From: Certhia americana
Taxonomy: Eukaryota; Chordata; Aves; Passeriformes; Certhiidae
Direction: 5' to 3'
Assembly (NCBI GenBank): GCA_018697195.1
Contig: CM031864.1
Location: 13,264,809-13,328,808, forward strand
DNA: 64,000 bases
In this document: piece after piece, positions 35,389 through 50,097 of the stretch
Position numbering within the stretch: the stretch's first letter is position 1
How the letters are laid out: every line of letters begins with the position of its first letter
Notes under the pieces: generated by a model
What the model saw: the letters and a program-made list of their open reading frames with translations, nothing else
Databases searched by the model: none
Told to the model about the DNA's origin: nothing
Translations under genes and position numbers: made by a program

Positions 35389-38300
35389 GATTAATGTTAC
35401 AATAGATACTGAAGGAATTAAAAACGATTACCCACTCATTGTAAAGAGTTGCCGATAATTAGGGCTATTACACAAAAAGGTACATTTTAAGCAATCACCA
35501 CAGTTAATTCATTCAGCATTATATTATGCAGTGCTGATAACAATGTGTTCTCTTGGCACTCCTGTGGTTCCCACATGTGTCCATCAATAACCCTCTGTAC
35601 TCTGCCTTCACTGGTTGAGCATCAAGTCACAAACACTTCAATAATGTGCTACCTGTTGCGAGTATTTGTTAGGCTATTTTAAAGTTATTTTCTAAGCATT
35701 AGCAAAACATAGCTAAAGAAACCATTTTCAGTGCTTGGATCATGATTTAAAGTTAACTTTAATAAGTACTTTAATAAACAAAGGGAGAATGGGTGCTTAA
35801 TATGTATGGGTATTTCTGTGTTTAAAACAGGCTTGTAAACTTAAAAAACAGAAGTTCAACCTAACAAACCACTGCTTAGGAGACCTTTCATCCCATTTCT
35901 GGATTACCTCCCATAGTTTTTCTCACCATTTGATGCTTTCTTTTCTCACATTTTGACTGAAGTCAAGGCAGGAAGTATATTTTCTAGTGTGTGTGAACAG
36001 ATAATTCAGAAATATCATGAGATGTCCAGTGGGACAATGTTTAAATTTCACATAGTTTGACATGACGAAGAAGTTTGTTTAAGTCTCTTCAACGTATTTC
36101 AGTTGAGCCTGATTGTCTGAGACAAATTCAAGGTCTGGGGATAGGTGCTATATAAGCTACTGGCTTAAGGGTTCTCACATTATTTTAAAAAACAGCAAAC
36201 TGTATCTTTGGTAGAAACCATCCCATAACAACACATGAGTAGAATACAGAAGACAGGGCTTTTAGTGACACTCTGTTATCAATCTTCCATTTATCTGCTG
36301 CTCTTTATTGCTGGTAACACTGATTTCAGGTTACCTTCCTTACCTCATGCAACAAAGCCCCACCAACAATGAAAAAAAAAAAAACATTTCTGTATACATT
36401 TTTTTTCTTTTAGTACATGATTTAACAATATGTGCCACTTGGTAATCTCCCAAGGAAGATTAGGACTGTTATTTTGCTTAAATTTAGGCATATGCTTAAT
36501 CAATTTACTGAATCAGGACTTTAGGAGTTAGACAAAATTTTTAATACATTTCTTTTCCTAAGGACTGCAGGATTTGCCCTTTAGGTAAGACTTCTTTTTT
36601 ATTTAGTGGAATTATAAATCACTTTTATAAATGTCCTTTCACTTGCATAACTGTCATATATTTCTCTCTTCTTTTGTATTTTTGACAGTTTTAACTTGCA
36701 CAAAGCATCTAGAAATCATGCTTTCAACAAATGTATTCACCTGTGGATGATAAAATGAAAGAGGTGGAGGCTAATAGTACTGAATTATAGGGTGGCAATT
36801 CAAAGCTATGAAAAGAAAGTCTTGAGGTCTGCTGAGTGCCATACCCATTAAAATGTCGGTTTTTAGAACTTGATAAGAAGTAGAATGTCGGCACTCTGCT
36901 TGCTCTTGTCGTCAGTGATGCTGACAAACACACACCAGTCTGGTACACTAAGTGTAGAACACTATTTTTGCAGCCTAGTTTATATACTGGGAATGGTGGT
37001 TCCCTGTAAAAAATGGTGGTTCCCTGTAACAACATTATGGGTTTCAATATCACATTAACAAGTCCCCATTTTTATTTTAATTTTTTTTTATCAATAAACA
37101 TTTTATTCCTGACAATATTAATAATTTAAAATTCTGTAGCTGTTTTCTCTAAGTGAAAGAAAATATAGTTTGATTATAATTCTTAAAATATGATTCTACT
37201 ATTGTAAAATGAAATAGTAATAAATCCTGAATCAGTGATGGGAAGTTGATCTTTTGGTGATGCAGTTTTACATTTCTCACTTGGATACATTTATCTCTGA
37301 AATCTGCATACTATTTAATCAGAAACAAAATTTGAACCTTTTCATCTATGGCCTCCAGATTTCAGCTAAATTCTCAGTTTAAAAGACAGAAATATGGATT
37401 AATATCTATTTTGTCTAATTTAGTCAGAGACTGAAGCCAGGAACAAAAGGTATCTTGGGATAGAAAGGACAGGTTTTAACTTGCACCATTTGTCAGAAAG
37501 GGCTGTCCATTTTCTGACCTTGTGTATATACAAATGTTAAAACAACTGCAGAAATCTAAAGAGCTCCAGCATTCCCACACAGCTCACTCAGTAAGCTTTC
37601 TGAAGGCATCACAAGGGAGCAGGCTGTCTTGTTTTGAACTGTCAGTGCTACTATAGACATCACCTCAGTGTCTATTTGCATCTTTCTTCATTCTTAATGT
37701 CTTATCCAACTTTTGCAGAAATCAATGGAGTCAATGGCTGAAAGGGGATGTCATTTTTTGAGCCCCAGTTCTTGTCAAAATGCAGTGTGGAGGCTGTGAA
37801 GGAGTGAAAGTTGTTTGTTTGACAGGATTTTGTTCTCAGTTTGTTAAAATAATCTGTGAGGAAGAAGAGAGATTGACCTGTGCTTTAGCTTGAGCTCTGG
37901 TATCTACATTCTGCTCAGGACCCCCATGCCCTGCTTAAATAAGGAAAAGGTGCTTTGCAACTATTGCAGCTAGGTCAGAGAAATGTAAAGGAATCTCCTC
38001 AGTGAAAATGTGTTGTGTAGTTTGCAGTAAATACATTTCTAGACTTAATTAAATAGGAGCAACACTCTCGTATAGCAAAATTTAAAAGGAAGCTATTTAT
38101 AAATATGTACTTACAGCAAACTTTATTTGAGGAAATACTACAATTTCCTCACTAATGATGCTTTCTCATTGTGTGCTTAAATGCTCAGATCTTTATTTTT
38201 CTTTTAGTACATTGTTTCCAAGCTGAATTCATTCCAGCTTTGCAGATTTCAAGTGAAGACATTTTTGAGGCATTTGAGTGCAAATTAAGTGTCTGCAGAA

Positions 38301-39850
38301 TGACAGCAAATGAGAGCACTGCTTCATCCTGCTTCAATAAATTTATAAATGAGTGAATACACATTTTGCCAACATTTACATATACATACCCACGCAAGCA
38401 CACACAATCACCTTCCGCGTAAGAATATGTATGAGCAATTTCAACAGAAAGAATAGTTTATTCTGGAAAATAATAAATTGTAGAAATGGAAGGCTCTGAA
38501 CAAAAACATTTCACAGCCAAATTGAGAGGCCCTCTGTGCTGACCACTTATTCAGCAGCAATCATTTGTGCAAGTCAAATTTCTGACCAGACTACGGATTT
38601 ACAGCAATGGATATTGAAACAATGCCACCCACTACCACAGAGCTGTAATAGTCCAGTAGATTTTGTAAAGACGTTCTTTCCTCACAGAAATCTTTGAAAA
38701 ATAATCTCTTTAGAAACAAATCCATTTGCATCAGATGTTTTCTTCGTCATAAGTAAAGACATTTGCATGAAAAAAAGGTCTTTGCAGAGTCCAGATGCTT
38801 CCATAGTTTATTTCTTTATTTGAAGTCATAATTCCTGCTTTGTGACATCATTGTTGATTACAGTGAAAATGGCTATTATTGAGGATACAGAGGCATTAAC
38901 TGCAGTCCTGCTGATTCTGGGAGTAGAGGGGAAGGAGAGGTAACGTTTAGTAGATGCACTTTTTCATTTGCTAGAATTTCTGCATGGTTTTTTGCTTTGA
39001 AAACAATGTTTTCCAATGCATTGTGTTCAGCCCCCTGAAAAAGCTTTTGTATGTGTAGGTGGGAAGTGAGCAGAAAGATATGTACAAAGAAAACCAGGTA
39101 TTCACAACTGTCTCCCCATTGTTTTTAAAATAAGTAAATACATAGAACAATTTGCTCATTTTTCATCAAGGCAAAATGAGACAATGAGAACATACATCAG
39201 ATATTGAGCATAATGATGAATTTTGCTTTAATCCTGGATGCCATTCAAGCATTGATGAAGGATTTGCTAAAGTAGCGTCAACGAATTTTTATGGCAATTG
39301 AGTGTGGCAGTACTAATACCCAATCAATATTTTGCTTTTAACTTTCTCCTTAATTTAAAGTTTTTGACCCTCAGAAAAGTTTCATATTGGTAGCAAGATT
39401 TTGTAAATAGGTCCTTGTCATGAATTTTCCACTTAATGTTATGACAATAGTTGGAAAAAAGTGATAACCATTCCTTATAAACGAATATCTTTTCCTGTTT
39501 GGAAACACATATATCCATTCAACATGTTCATGTTACTCAAAATGTGGGACTACAGATGATAGCAAAAGGTTACTGTATCCTGTAGATTTTTTTCCTATTT
39601 TGAGGGTTTAATAAGGCACATATTCTGTATATAGTTTGCTTCTACTAACAAAGTGGTTAATAGATTCTATTAACACAGGAAAAAGAGAAGTCCCAGATCA
39701 TCCTACACAGCCTGTCATTTCAGGTGTTAACGTGACTGAATCCCATTTGTATATTGATTACATTCCCTCTGAAAGGCAGATATTTGTCCTCTAGAAAAAA
39801 AAGAACTGAAATGTGATGGTCATAGGCCTCCTGATTTCTTGTTGCTGATG
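35389..39850. other. Unannotated AT-rich DNA
   Basis: No gene is recognised. An A13 run lies at 36372-36384 and a short tandem duplication near 37.0 kb (listed separately). The open frame 36724-37053 (minus, 109 codons) spans that duplication and is unrecognised. A short plus-strand frame at 38171-38356 ends just after an AATAAA near 38336; nothing else supports an exon. Confidence 0.5.
36992..37029. repeat. Tandem duplication, period 20
   Basis: AATGGTGGTTCCCTGTAA occurs at 36992-37009 and again, identical, at 37012-37029. Identity of both copies suggests recent slippage. Confidence 0.95.
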
Positions 39851-40042
39851 TTTAGCAGAAATGGCTCCTTTCCTGCCTTCAACCTTTCCTGTCCATTTAT
39901 TCAGAGCAGTAGCACTGTTGATTTCCCATTCCTTTTCCAAATCCAGGGATGATGCCCTAGGTCACTGTGTTGCTTACAGGGTCCTGCAAGCAGGGTCCCC
40001 TGATCAGGCACATTTTGCAGCTGCCCCTGAGCTGGAACCAGT

Positions 40043-40091
40043 GTAGCCACACAATCTGTGGGTTAATAAACCCTTTTCAAAGGCTGGCTAC
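40043..40091. repeat. Nested inverted repeat
   Basis: Outer arms GTAGCCA (40043-40049) and TGGCTAC (40085-40091) enclose inner arms GGGTT (40060-40064) and AACCC (40069-40073) around AATA. The inner loop contains AATAAA. The arms are short, so chance is possible. It lies at the end of a GC-richer stretch from 39850. Confidence 0.45.
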
Positions 40092-43000
40092 CTATTTTTG
40101 AGAATAACTCATGTTCTACTACCTTTTAGAGCAAAATTATTACCCTTAGAGGGACCTGCATCATAATGTGTAAAAATATCAGCCTGGATAGAGGTAGGCA
40201 GAGGCTGTCTCCATTGCACTTCATTTTCCCAGATACACATGCCCTCAGTCTCTTCTTGTGGGTTCTCTTTTTCCCCAAGAAAGCTATTATTTAGCTGTAA
40301 TTCTTTATGCCTGTTTTGGTTTAAATTCATGTTTCTTCACTGATATTATGAATACTTTCAGAACACCATTGAATGAATGCTCTCTACAGAGGCAGGTACT
40401 TGTCTGGTAGAAACAGCTTTCTTGATCATCCTGGAATTATGTCTGTTTGTTTCACAGCCCCTTTAACTAATCTGCCCAGACCTATCTCCATGACCAAGTA
40501 TTCAAAATTCAAATTACTGTTGTTAAACACTGATTATTTTATTTTTAAAGGCTGCTTATAAAGATCAGTCATCAATGAAGGCACAATTTTGTCAAATTCA
40601 ATAAAGTACATTTCAAAGAAAAAAGAAACAAGGAACTGCAGATATATTAGTTAGGTAATGCATTTATAAAATGAACTTGAAAAAGCTTTGTGAAATATCC
40701 TGAAATGAAGGAACAGAACCATACTGTTCTTGCATGCAATAACTGGTGATCCTCATTACAAAAACTGAGGAGTAGGGAACTTGAAAAGGGAATCAACATT
40801 TCTGGCACAGGTGGTAGGAAACCCCTGCTCCATTGTTGCTTGCTGAAATTATTAGATATTGGTGTTTTTCCAGGGCAGTCTGTGGTACTTGTCAGTCTCA
40901 CATCATTAATCAGTGACAAATTTTTCACAAATCCTTAATCCCATGTTAATTCTAATAATTTTGCAGGGAGCTGCCAAAAATTACTTATTGTTCTGTTAAT
41001 CATTACTAATAGGAACAGAGGACTGCCTTGAATCTCGTCATGAAAACCATACTAATTAGAAATGTCTGAATACATACAAGTCCTTGGAGATTAATTTATT
41101 CATCATAATCAGTTAATCACTTTTCCTTTACATAATTAGACAGCTCCTGGTGGAGAGGAAGACCCCTAAGTTTTCTTGGAAAGAAGCAGACTGTAAACTG
41201 ACATTAGGAGAGTTATATTTCCATTGTGGCCATAAACATTAGTACAGGTGGGGTTTTTGTCCATTCACCACAAATGAAATCTCATATCAGAAACACTTTT
41301 AAAAAATATATTCTCCAAAGCTGCATCAGATGACGTGCAGCTTGCCCTTCAGCTGCCCACTGGGACTAGATTGCTGAAGAAACTGGTAAAGTTTTAGTAT
41401 TGACGGGTCCAAGCAGAAAACTCATTCTGCATGTAGAGGGACATACAGAGACAGTCCAAATATTTAACTCTCTTGCATATTTCACAAGCTGAGCTTTTCT
41501 TAAGCCCACAAGAGATGTTCATATGCCCTTCAAAATAATAGCAAAAGTATCACCATCATTTACCTGAGTGGATCACTTTTTAAGTCCCCTGATAATCCAT
41601 TTTAAGAACACCCTTGTAACACAAGTATGGATTTACTAAGAAGGAGAGCTAACAATGAAGCTGTCCCATTAACATTCTCTTTCAGAGAATGAATTCTGTA
41701 CCTTTTGATCGGGAAAAATCCCAGGAATTAAATTACCCAAAGGACCCTGTGTGCCAGGGTGGCAAGTGCTGTGGTTTTTAATGTCCTTTATTGCACATTG
41801 ATTTATCTAATTATGCTGACCCATTACAAGCCACTGAGAGAATATAAACACTAAATGCTCTAGGAATGAGTGCTCTGTACTCTTTGCTTACTGCTAGCTG
41901 TTCAGATAGACTGGAGAATAGAGAAACATTCCTCCCCTCTCTCTTGCATATCTGTAGAGAAAACACAGAGTCTGCTCCAGTATTAATATTTTAAAAGATA
42001 ACTCCTCTAGTATGTCTCAGTTCTGTCAACCACTGAAATAAACTGCAAGATAGAGCCTTTGCAACATAATGGTGACAGATGTGTAGCATAGATACTCATT
42101 TAAATCTGTATTTTTATCTCAAAATGGTGTGCTATTCCCAGCAGCTGTGATACCATCTAGTGTCTTCTAAATAATTATAACCTCAAAAGGCTTTGTTTAG
42201 AATAAAACATTTTGCCTATTAGGCAAACGTGAGACTGGCAAAGTCCGTGGGTAGATAAAACCCATTCTGTGCCATCTTATCTTTGTTTTATTGTCTTGAT
42301 AGAAGGTCCAGGGAGAGACAAGGAAGAGTGTTGTCAGGTGGAATTTCACGCATTGATTTTGGGGTTTTGCAGACGGCATTAGTTAATGATCAACTTTCTC
42401 TAAATGTTTCTAAGATGTGAGCTTTTAGAATAAAAGTAGGTGATGCATACATACACATATCAGGTCAAATAACTAAGTGTCTAAAATTATATAAGCAGAA
42501 GATGACAGAATTTGGTACTTACCTATGGATGAAGAATGAAAACTATTTAAATCTGATGTTTGAGATACCTGGAAGTTTCCTGACTATTTGGGTGCTCCTC
42601 AAATTTCAGTGATTATGTCAATTAAAACAGACATTTAATAGTGAAAATATGAACTAAGACTTCATGACCAAAAAAAAGAAAGGAATTGTCTCCATGTATT
42701 TTTTTTCCCAGTAATAAGAGAATTAAATATTTTTTTCTAATGTCTGTGTACAGATATAGCTTTTGTGGACTTACATGGCCTTTATCCATGCTACAGGGCC
42801 AGGAAAAGTCAGCTAGACTCAGTTTTTCAGATGTCTGCCTACATTAACTGCCTATTTATGGTATTTGAGTACTACAGAGCTCTCAAAACTTTAGAAAAAA
42901 CAAAGGAAGAATGATGGATTTTCCTAATCATTGCAATATCCATGTTCAGAAAGTTTCTGTGGATATTTCAAATCTGTCTATCTTTACAAAATATTTGCTT

Positions 43001-46000
43001 TGCAAAGAAATGGGAAAAATTCAGATCAAGTTGTTATTTTTTAAAATAGGAAGTATGCAGTCATAGAAAATAGCTACAGCAGCTCTGATGTTCACTCTGT
43101 TTCACATAGAGTGTAATGTTACATTATGTGACCTTCCTCTTGAACAGTAAATTCCGTAAGAAAGTTTAGAAAGAAACTTTCTAAAAGAAAGATGCAAAGA
43201 ATACATGTATTAGTCAGCAGTTAAACTGATAGCCATTGAAATCATTATAAAAATCTGGGAAAGTATGATAAAGTTATAAATCTATAATGAAATCATTAAA
43301 AAAAATATTTTCTTTGCTTTTCTTTACATTTTATATAGAAGCCCTAAGATTTTAGTAAATTCATTTAGTAAGATAGGTAAATTACTTGGATTTACAGAAG
43401 ACCAAATGAGAATGCTTGTGCTAGGCCCACACCAGTACTATTAAAAAACCACTAAACAACAGCAACAAATAAACAAACAAATAAAACCACAGCAAAGAGA
43501 GTTGGATAGTTTCTCCTTTGTGCCTTTATTTTAAATTCATGCATTTCTTGGTTCTCATGTGAGCAGTGTCCTGTGTGGCTGTCCTTGTAATTTGATATTT
43601 CTATTTGCAAATGTGAGAGTTTCTGATTGTCCAGATAAGCTTAGGTATGTTTCCAAGTAATTGTGCAGTCATTTAAACTCAACAAAAATCAGAGTATTTG
43701 GAGGTTTGTGATATTGGCCATGATTTAAAAATTAAGGCGTTGTGTGACTGTGGCTAATAAAGATATTTTAACCTGCCAGATTTTCGTTTGCTTTAAATCT
43801 TTTTAATGATGTAAGCCAGTTCAGTTCATGCAGTGTTTGACTCCATTTTTGCTCCCTTTCTGGATAAGAAGCTGCAGTGCAAAGGTACAGGGTTATCATA
43901 CTATTTCCATGGAAAAAATAAACAGTGTCCTGAATAATCTAAAGGCCTCTTATTCCTGACCTTGTTGAATTTCTTAGTGGCTTGTTTTATATTAAAATAT
44001 TTCACCAATTTCACTCTTTTATGTTGCCAACAAGAATGTTAAAACAAAAAAGCAACTCTACTTCGTATGCTTGATTGAAGAATATAATCTAAGTAAAACT
44101 GATGCAAATATTAATTTATTAACCTACTTTTATTGCCTATGTCTTGCTAATACTTGCAATTTTTGTAAATAAAGGCTTTATAGTTCTTTGTTATACTTTT
44201 TTCCTAGCACAACTAGAATTCTTGATAAGAAGCTCATTAAAGTCAGGGAAAAAAAAAAATACCAAAATTGGTTTTTGAGTAGAAAATATTTTCTAGCTTA
44301 TTTTATATCTAGTCCAAAGTTTTCCTCTTTATAACCATCCACAAAGCCCACTGAGCACGTAAAATTCTGTAGCTAACTGCATATTGAGCCTTTAGAACAA
44401 CCAGTGACTGGCACTTACAAAATCGTTCTCATGACCCCCAGTGTGAGGAGGGAGAGATCTGACCTTTCTTTCACGTCAACAATGGTGTTGTTACCCAACC
44501 AATGTGCAAATGGATAAGAAAATTCTCATTCATTTAAAGCACATTTTCTTTGCATCATTTCAGGAAATGCTTGAACTTTTCACCCTTGTTTGATGTGGGA
44601 TCTACTCTGTCTCTGCCACTGCTTTGAGAATCTGTTCATTTTTCTGCACTCTGTTATCATAAGCAGCATCTTTCTGATTATACACTAGATTTTTTTCCAA
44701 TCTTATTTTAAAACTAACTTGCATAAACTGAGGGAAGGGAGACTCATTGTAGCATAAAGCCAGCAGAAATACTGTATTTTATTTGTCTTTATTACAAGAA
44801 CACACCCAGAAGAAATGAAAAAGAAAAAATCTTGTGCTTGTTAAATCATCCATGAATTGATGTTGGGGAGATCTAGACAAACCTCCAAATATCTCAAAGA
44901 CACATCCATAGAGATGCATTGAAAGGGGCTGACTTAAAACCAGGGGTTTCTGAAGAGAAAAATAGAGATTATTCTGATGTTTTCATAATCATACTTCATT
45001 ATGAAGATGTTTTCTGTGAGTGAAGAATGGAAGTTATAGTTAAAATACCATAGAAACACAGAATATCTGGTAAACCATATGCTGCTTCCATGGGACAATT
45101 ATGTTCCAGATTTTGCTCTGCTTGATTTAGAACAAGTACCAAAGTCTTATAAGAAGAAACAATTTTGTTCTCTCCTACAGCACTTGATTTACTCACAACA
45201 AATATTTATACTCTCAGACAAAGGCCACAGCCTACTAGAAAATCAGGAAGGTAGCCAGCTCTGAATCTTGTGTTCCATCCCATCCTTTAATTATGCATCA
45301 TTTTCTTAAGCACTCTCTCTGAGAGTTTTCTGATAACTTCAGTGTACTTTGTGAATAGTTTACATAGGTTTTGTATCTCTGTATAACCCTTACAATTTTG
45401 AGTTAATAAAAATTTCTATTCTTTAACCAGCTTGCCATGTGCATATCTTCTGGCTCCTTGCTTGCTTCTGCCCATGAATGCTATCTGCACTGGCAGACAT
45501 GCTACATAGCATATGAAGAACCAAATTATTAAAAGAGAAATTATTGTTTGAAGGGCAGGATATGATATACTGTGGACAGGCTACTGCCTGTTAACCTTGG
45601 AGTTTCTCCCTTTCCTGTTTTTAATCCCCTTAGGAAAATAATTTCCTACCTCTGTTGCCTGTTTATCCTTCTAACCTATGTGTTGTCTGTGTATTTCTCA
45701 GGATAAGAACTGTCTCTTATTATTTATATGAATACTGACTAGCATAATTAGGCACACTGCTGGATAATAAAACTAATAATCACTGCAAACCACTAGAAAC
45801 TAGTATATCGAGGGTCCCAATTATTACTGCTGCTTTCACCTAGTTACCATTATAATATTTTAAAATACATTAATTCAGTAAGTTCTACTACTTAATTGTG
45901 TAATTCAATGTCTTTTTCAAGAATATGGCTTCTGAAATAGCAGAAAGGTGTACATGCAATAAAAATAGCATGTGCTTACTACATAATACTGTTACAATTT

Positions 46001-49000
46001 TTATTATATTTGTCTGTATGCACTTTGAAATATTTGATGCATCTGTATGGTAAATATTTTTATACTTACATACTTACCAAGTCACATAACCTGATGTCTG
46101 AATTTAGTGACAACATCCATCATCATGAGTTAAATGAAATAAGAGACTAGCACAAAGTAACAAATGTGTTGTTCTTTGTCTCCTTGAAAAAACAGAATAT
46201 GCAATACACTTAAATTTTAAGTTCACTTAATTTTAAGTGAACGAAGAATGGATTTGTATTTCAGGAACAGGATATTGTGTGGTGAAATAAACCAAATTTG
46301 ACTCATGGTTAGGTTCCCTATCATATGTATTATTATGTAGCAAACCTACTAGCATAAAATAGTCTAATATAATCTGTAGAAATAAACATTATTGTCACCC
46401 CTTTCACCTTTATTTTGTCTAAAAAAATAAATAAAAACTTTGTAAACAAGATAACTACCATTTGCAGATTGCTTTGTGCTAGGAAATTTCTGAGCAATGC
46501 TATAAATACAGATAACGCAGAAGTTTTGCAACTCAACACCAAAACTAAAATGGCAATATTAAAAATAGTCATGTACATGTTTTATAAATATCCCACTTTG
46601 ATAATTCTGTAAAATATTAGTAATCTTAAAAGTCTCAAGCTGAAAATGACAATGAAGTTCAGAAACTAGGAATTCATATATGTTGATTTTGTTGAGTAAT
46701 TTTTCTCAGTGGACCAATCTATCTGAAACCCCAAATTCACTTCAGATTTCACATGACTGGAGTCCAAGTATCCCTGGGAAAGATCAGTACTAGACATTGC
46801 ATTGTTTGAATTAAATTTTTACATGTAAATATGTATATACATATATATAAATAAGTATAAAATTTCTGTTGGCTTTAATGAAAAATGACAACAACGTCCT
46901 ATAATGTGAATTAGAACAGTTAATTTGAAATGCTGTCTAAGTTCCACTGCTATGATGAATAATAGAGAGATTTGTTGTTCACCACTCTGTGGAAGACAAT
47001 GGTTAGGTTAAAAATTTTTCTAGGTCCCCTTGAGCTCAGCCTAGTATCAGCAGAAGTTAAAATGAGTCTTAAATGTCTGCAACTAATAGTTTTCCTGTAT
47101 CCTCATTTGGAAACAAGCCTTCCAGTCCCAAGCCTGTCCCTGGTGAATGTCAGTGCTAATTGCCAGAGGCAGAAAGAAGGCTCTTGGCATTAAAAAACAC
47201 ATGGTGCAAAGGTTCTACAAAATCTAAGTGCTGAATGAAATACCAGCTAAGAAATTGAAAGACACAAAATAACGGGTATTTTGGTTTGTAAAATTATGTA
47301 CTCAAAAATGGAAATCCAGACTACTTGGAAGCAGTCTTCCTAGATAAATGCTGTCTATCAGAACTTAGTTATTTTTCTTCTATCTTTCTGGTCCAATTCA
47401 TTTTGCAGTCTTTCTAGAGACTGACCAATTTAAACAATGACAGCTAACCTCAATGATGTTTTAGTGGGTGTTTTTAAGAGCTAAAAAGAGGGAATATCAA
47501 TTATGTAGGACCTTTGTTCAGCAGCTCCCCTCATTCAGCTGTTCTCAGCTACATACTAAGGCATCCTGGTTTGGTGTTTTTCCTCATATGATGGATGTTT
47601 TTTCCAATGCTTATTACTGATGTGCCTGTCTGGAAGGGTTTGATTTTATTCTAGTTCAGGGTCAGGTACCTATTTACTGAGTATCCAAATGATTTCCTGG
47701 ATTTAGGCTTGTTTTTGTTTGGGTTTTTCAACTTGGTTGTTTAATGAACAGTGGTGCTAGAACCAGAAATAACTTGGGATTTCTAGATAACAGCACTCTG
47801 TTCTGATTTCTGTGAATCCAGAGATGCATGCAGATAATCATTAACAAAGATTCATTTCATTTTTATTTCTTCAGCCCTGTTCTTAGGCTTCATAGCAGAA
47901 CTACAGATTTATATATGTGTTTTTTCTTCTTTTCCTCTTGGGAATAATAATTATACATTGTCACTTTCCCTTGCATGTTATTCCAGGTCTAGCGTTTATA
48001 CTTTGACACTGCATCTTACATTGGTCTTAGTTTGTAAAAGCCTAGGCATCCTATTGCAAGCTTAGATTTCAATTAATATTCTCAAACAGAGCTAAAAATA
48101 GTAGCTGTCATGTTACATTCTTTCCCAGCAGGTTCCAAATGTCCTCCACTGCCTCTAAACCATAGTTAGAAGGACAATAATCACACATTTTATTTCTCAG
48201 TGAAGGAAAAGGCATAGTACTCTGCTCTTTCCTTCATTCCCTAATTGGCATTGGTGTTTCTTTGCAGGCTAGATTCTGTGACTGATATGATAATAGCGTA
48301 ATTCTGCAGATCTGAAAGTTTGTAGCCCGATTTAGGATCTCAAAGTACTTAACCCAAGGTAGTTACAAGTTGCTGCCTCTGTCAAATTCTAACAGAAATT
48401 AAGCTCCCAGGACAGATTTCTCTTTAGGTATAATTATCTTTCATTTCCATAAGAGAAAAATGAACTTAAGGTCATGACGGTAGGGTTCTTATGGTCCATT
48501 CAGATTCAGTGACAAATTTTTTATGTGTAGTTAAAACAAGTGCATTTTAAAATTTTGTCACAGCAATGATCTCGTCTCATAGCAGAAAATAGGGTTAGCA
48601 GTCTTTGCCTTTATTTTGCAAGCAGAATGAAAAGATGCAGTTGAAGAAGGACAGGGTTGTTTTTTAAAAAACAACTGTACTTTTTTCATTGAAAATCTAG
48701 AAATCACAGTATCTGGTGATCTATTTATTCCAAGAGCTAGTTTCTTTCTGAAGTGATAGAAGGTAATGCTGAAAACCCTGACACTTACAGGAAGTGCAAC
48801 AGAATGTCCCTTTTTTTTGGTTCAAAGTCAAAATGGAAGCAGCATATTTATCTGAAACATTTTACTTGGCAATAAACAAAGGAACATTTGATAGCTTTTG
48901 GAAAATTTTGATGATTCATTTATATCCATCTTCTAGCGACCTCACCTTTGTAAGAATTTAATGGATTGTTTGAGTGGCTTGAGGATTATTTTACATGGTA

Positions 49001-50095
49001 CATTTTCATTTCCATATATGTATTCCAGGGGAAAAGTACCCTAAACCATAGTATTATCTTTGTGATTTTTTAGAGAGTTGAGAATGTAAAATGATGATTC
49101 CCTAACTTTATTAGCACTCCCTGAAAGGTGGCAACAGGTCAAAGGTTTATTCCAATGACATGTTTGAGTTGGCTTGGAAACACTGGAAATTTGAACTCAT
49201 GACTTAAAAGTGGTTTAAACAGCTGTGTTATTATGAATTTGAAAAGATCTCTGACTTTCAAGAACAATTCTGTGCATTTTCTTATGACTAGAGAAAGAAA
49301 AGAGATCTTAATCTGTGAACCTATAGTCACTGGAAAGCTGTCTGGACTGATAGCCCTGATAAGTGAAATGCAGAGTTTGTCCATCAAAGACGTGCAGCAA
49401 TGTCAGCCTGAGTGGGACCAGAGCCTCAGAGCAAAGGGACAGTCACCCTGCCTCTGCTCAGGAGCTGAGCAAAACTGTAAGGGCAGAAAGCACTAGAGGG
49501 AATGGGAATAGAAATTTGAAGGCTCTTCTTAGGTTTTTCCTTAACTTACTCTGCACATTTTGTATCTTAAAATCACACTCAAAAGTACATCTCTCAAACA
49601 ATAAAATCTTTATTTTATATATTCGCATACTCACTTGGCAGTAGCTCAATTCATTGCCACTGTACAGCTCCCCATTAAATAACAGAGTACCCGCAGACAT
49701 TAGGGATGACTTTTCCACTGCAGCTATTTAATCAGTAGATCTGAGACATCAAAGTCCACGAAATTCAGCTGAAAGGCTGCCATTGACTTCACCAAGATTT
49801 GCATTATGCCCTTGAGCAGTTACATGTGCCTACACACACACTCACATGTTGATTAAGGTATTGTTTATGGGCTGTGAGGATAACTTCTGTATAAATTAAA
49901 GACATTTTGTGCCCTCCAACTCTACTCCTGGACAGGTGAAATGATCAAGGTTTACTGGCATTTTTGAAGTTCAGAAAAATACGCCAGCATCTTCAAATGT
50001 CTTTCTTCAGGGAACAGCCAAGCATTCAATCAGGCCAGGAAATTCAGGGGTTTAGAACAGCCTAATGCCTATATCTGGCAGTAATCAAAGAAGAG
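40092..50095. other. Unannotated AT-rich DNA
   Basis: Ten kilobases without a recognisable gene or interspersed repeat. Visible small structures are hairpins at 41674-41690 (ATTCTCT/AGAGAAT), 43159-43182 (AGAAAGTTT/AAACTTTCT) and 46221-46242, an A/AAAC-rich stretch at 43441-43500, and an AT-alternating tract at 46826-46862. Overlapping frames at 49233-49718 on both strands are unrecognised. Confidence 0.5.
46221..46242. repeat. Hairpin, 9-bp perfect arms, 4-base loop
   Basis: GTTCACTTA, loop ATTT, TAAGTGAAC. Directly upstream ACTTAAATTTTAAGT (46208-46222) is itself nearly palindromic and shares the CTTAA and TTAAGT words, so the whole 46208-46242 block is self-complementary in several registers. 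Confidence 0.7.
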
Positions 50096-50097
50096 TA

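Noticed and set aside
36560..36600. Possible 22-base microexon between TTTCCTAAG and GTAAGAC
   Set aside because: It is too short to judge and there is no frame or partner exon to support it.
42500..42640. Minus-strand donor-like CATAG/GTAAGTACC at about 42523
   Set aside because: No pyrimidine-rich acceptor and no open frame across the putative exon.
41674..43182. Small hairpins at 41674-41690 and 43159-43182
   Set aside because: Arms of 7 and 9 bases in AT-rich DNA are within chance expectation.
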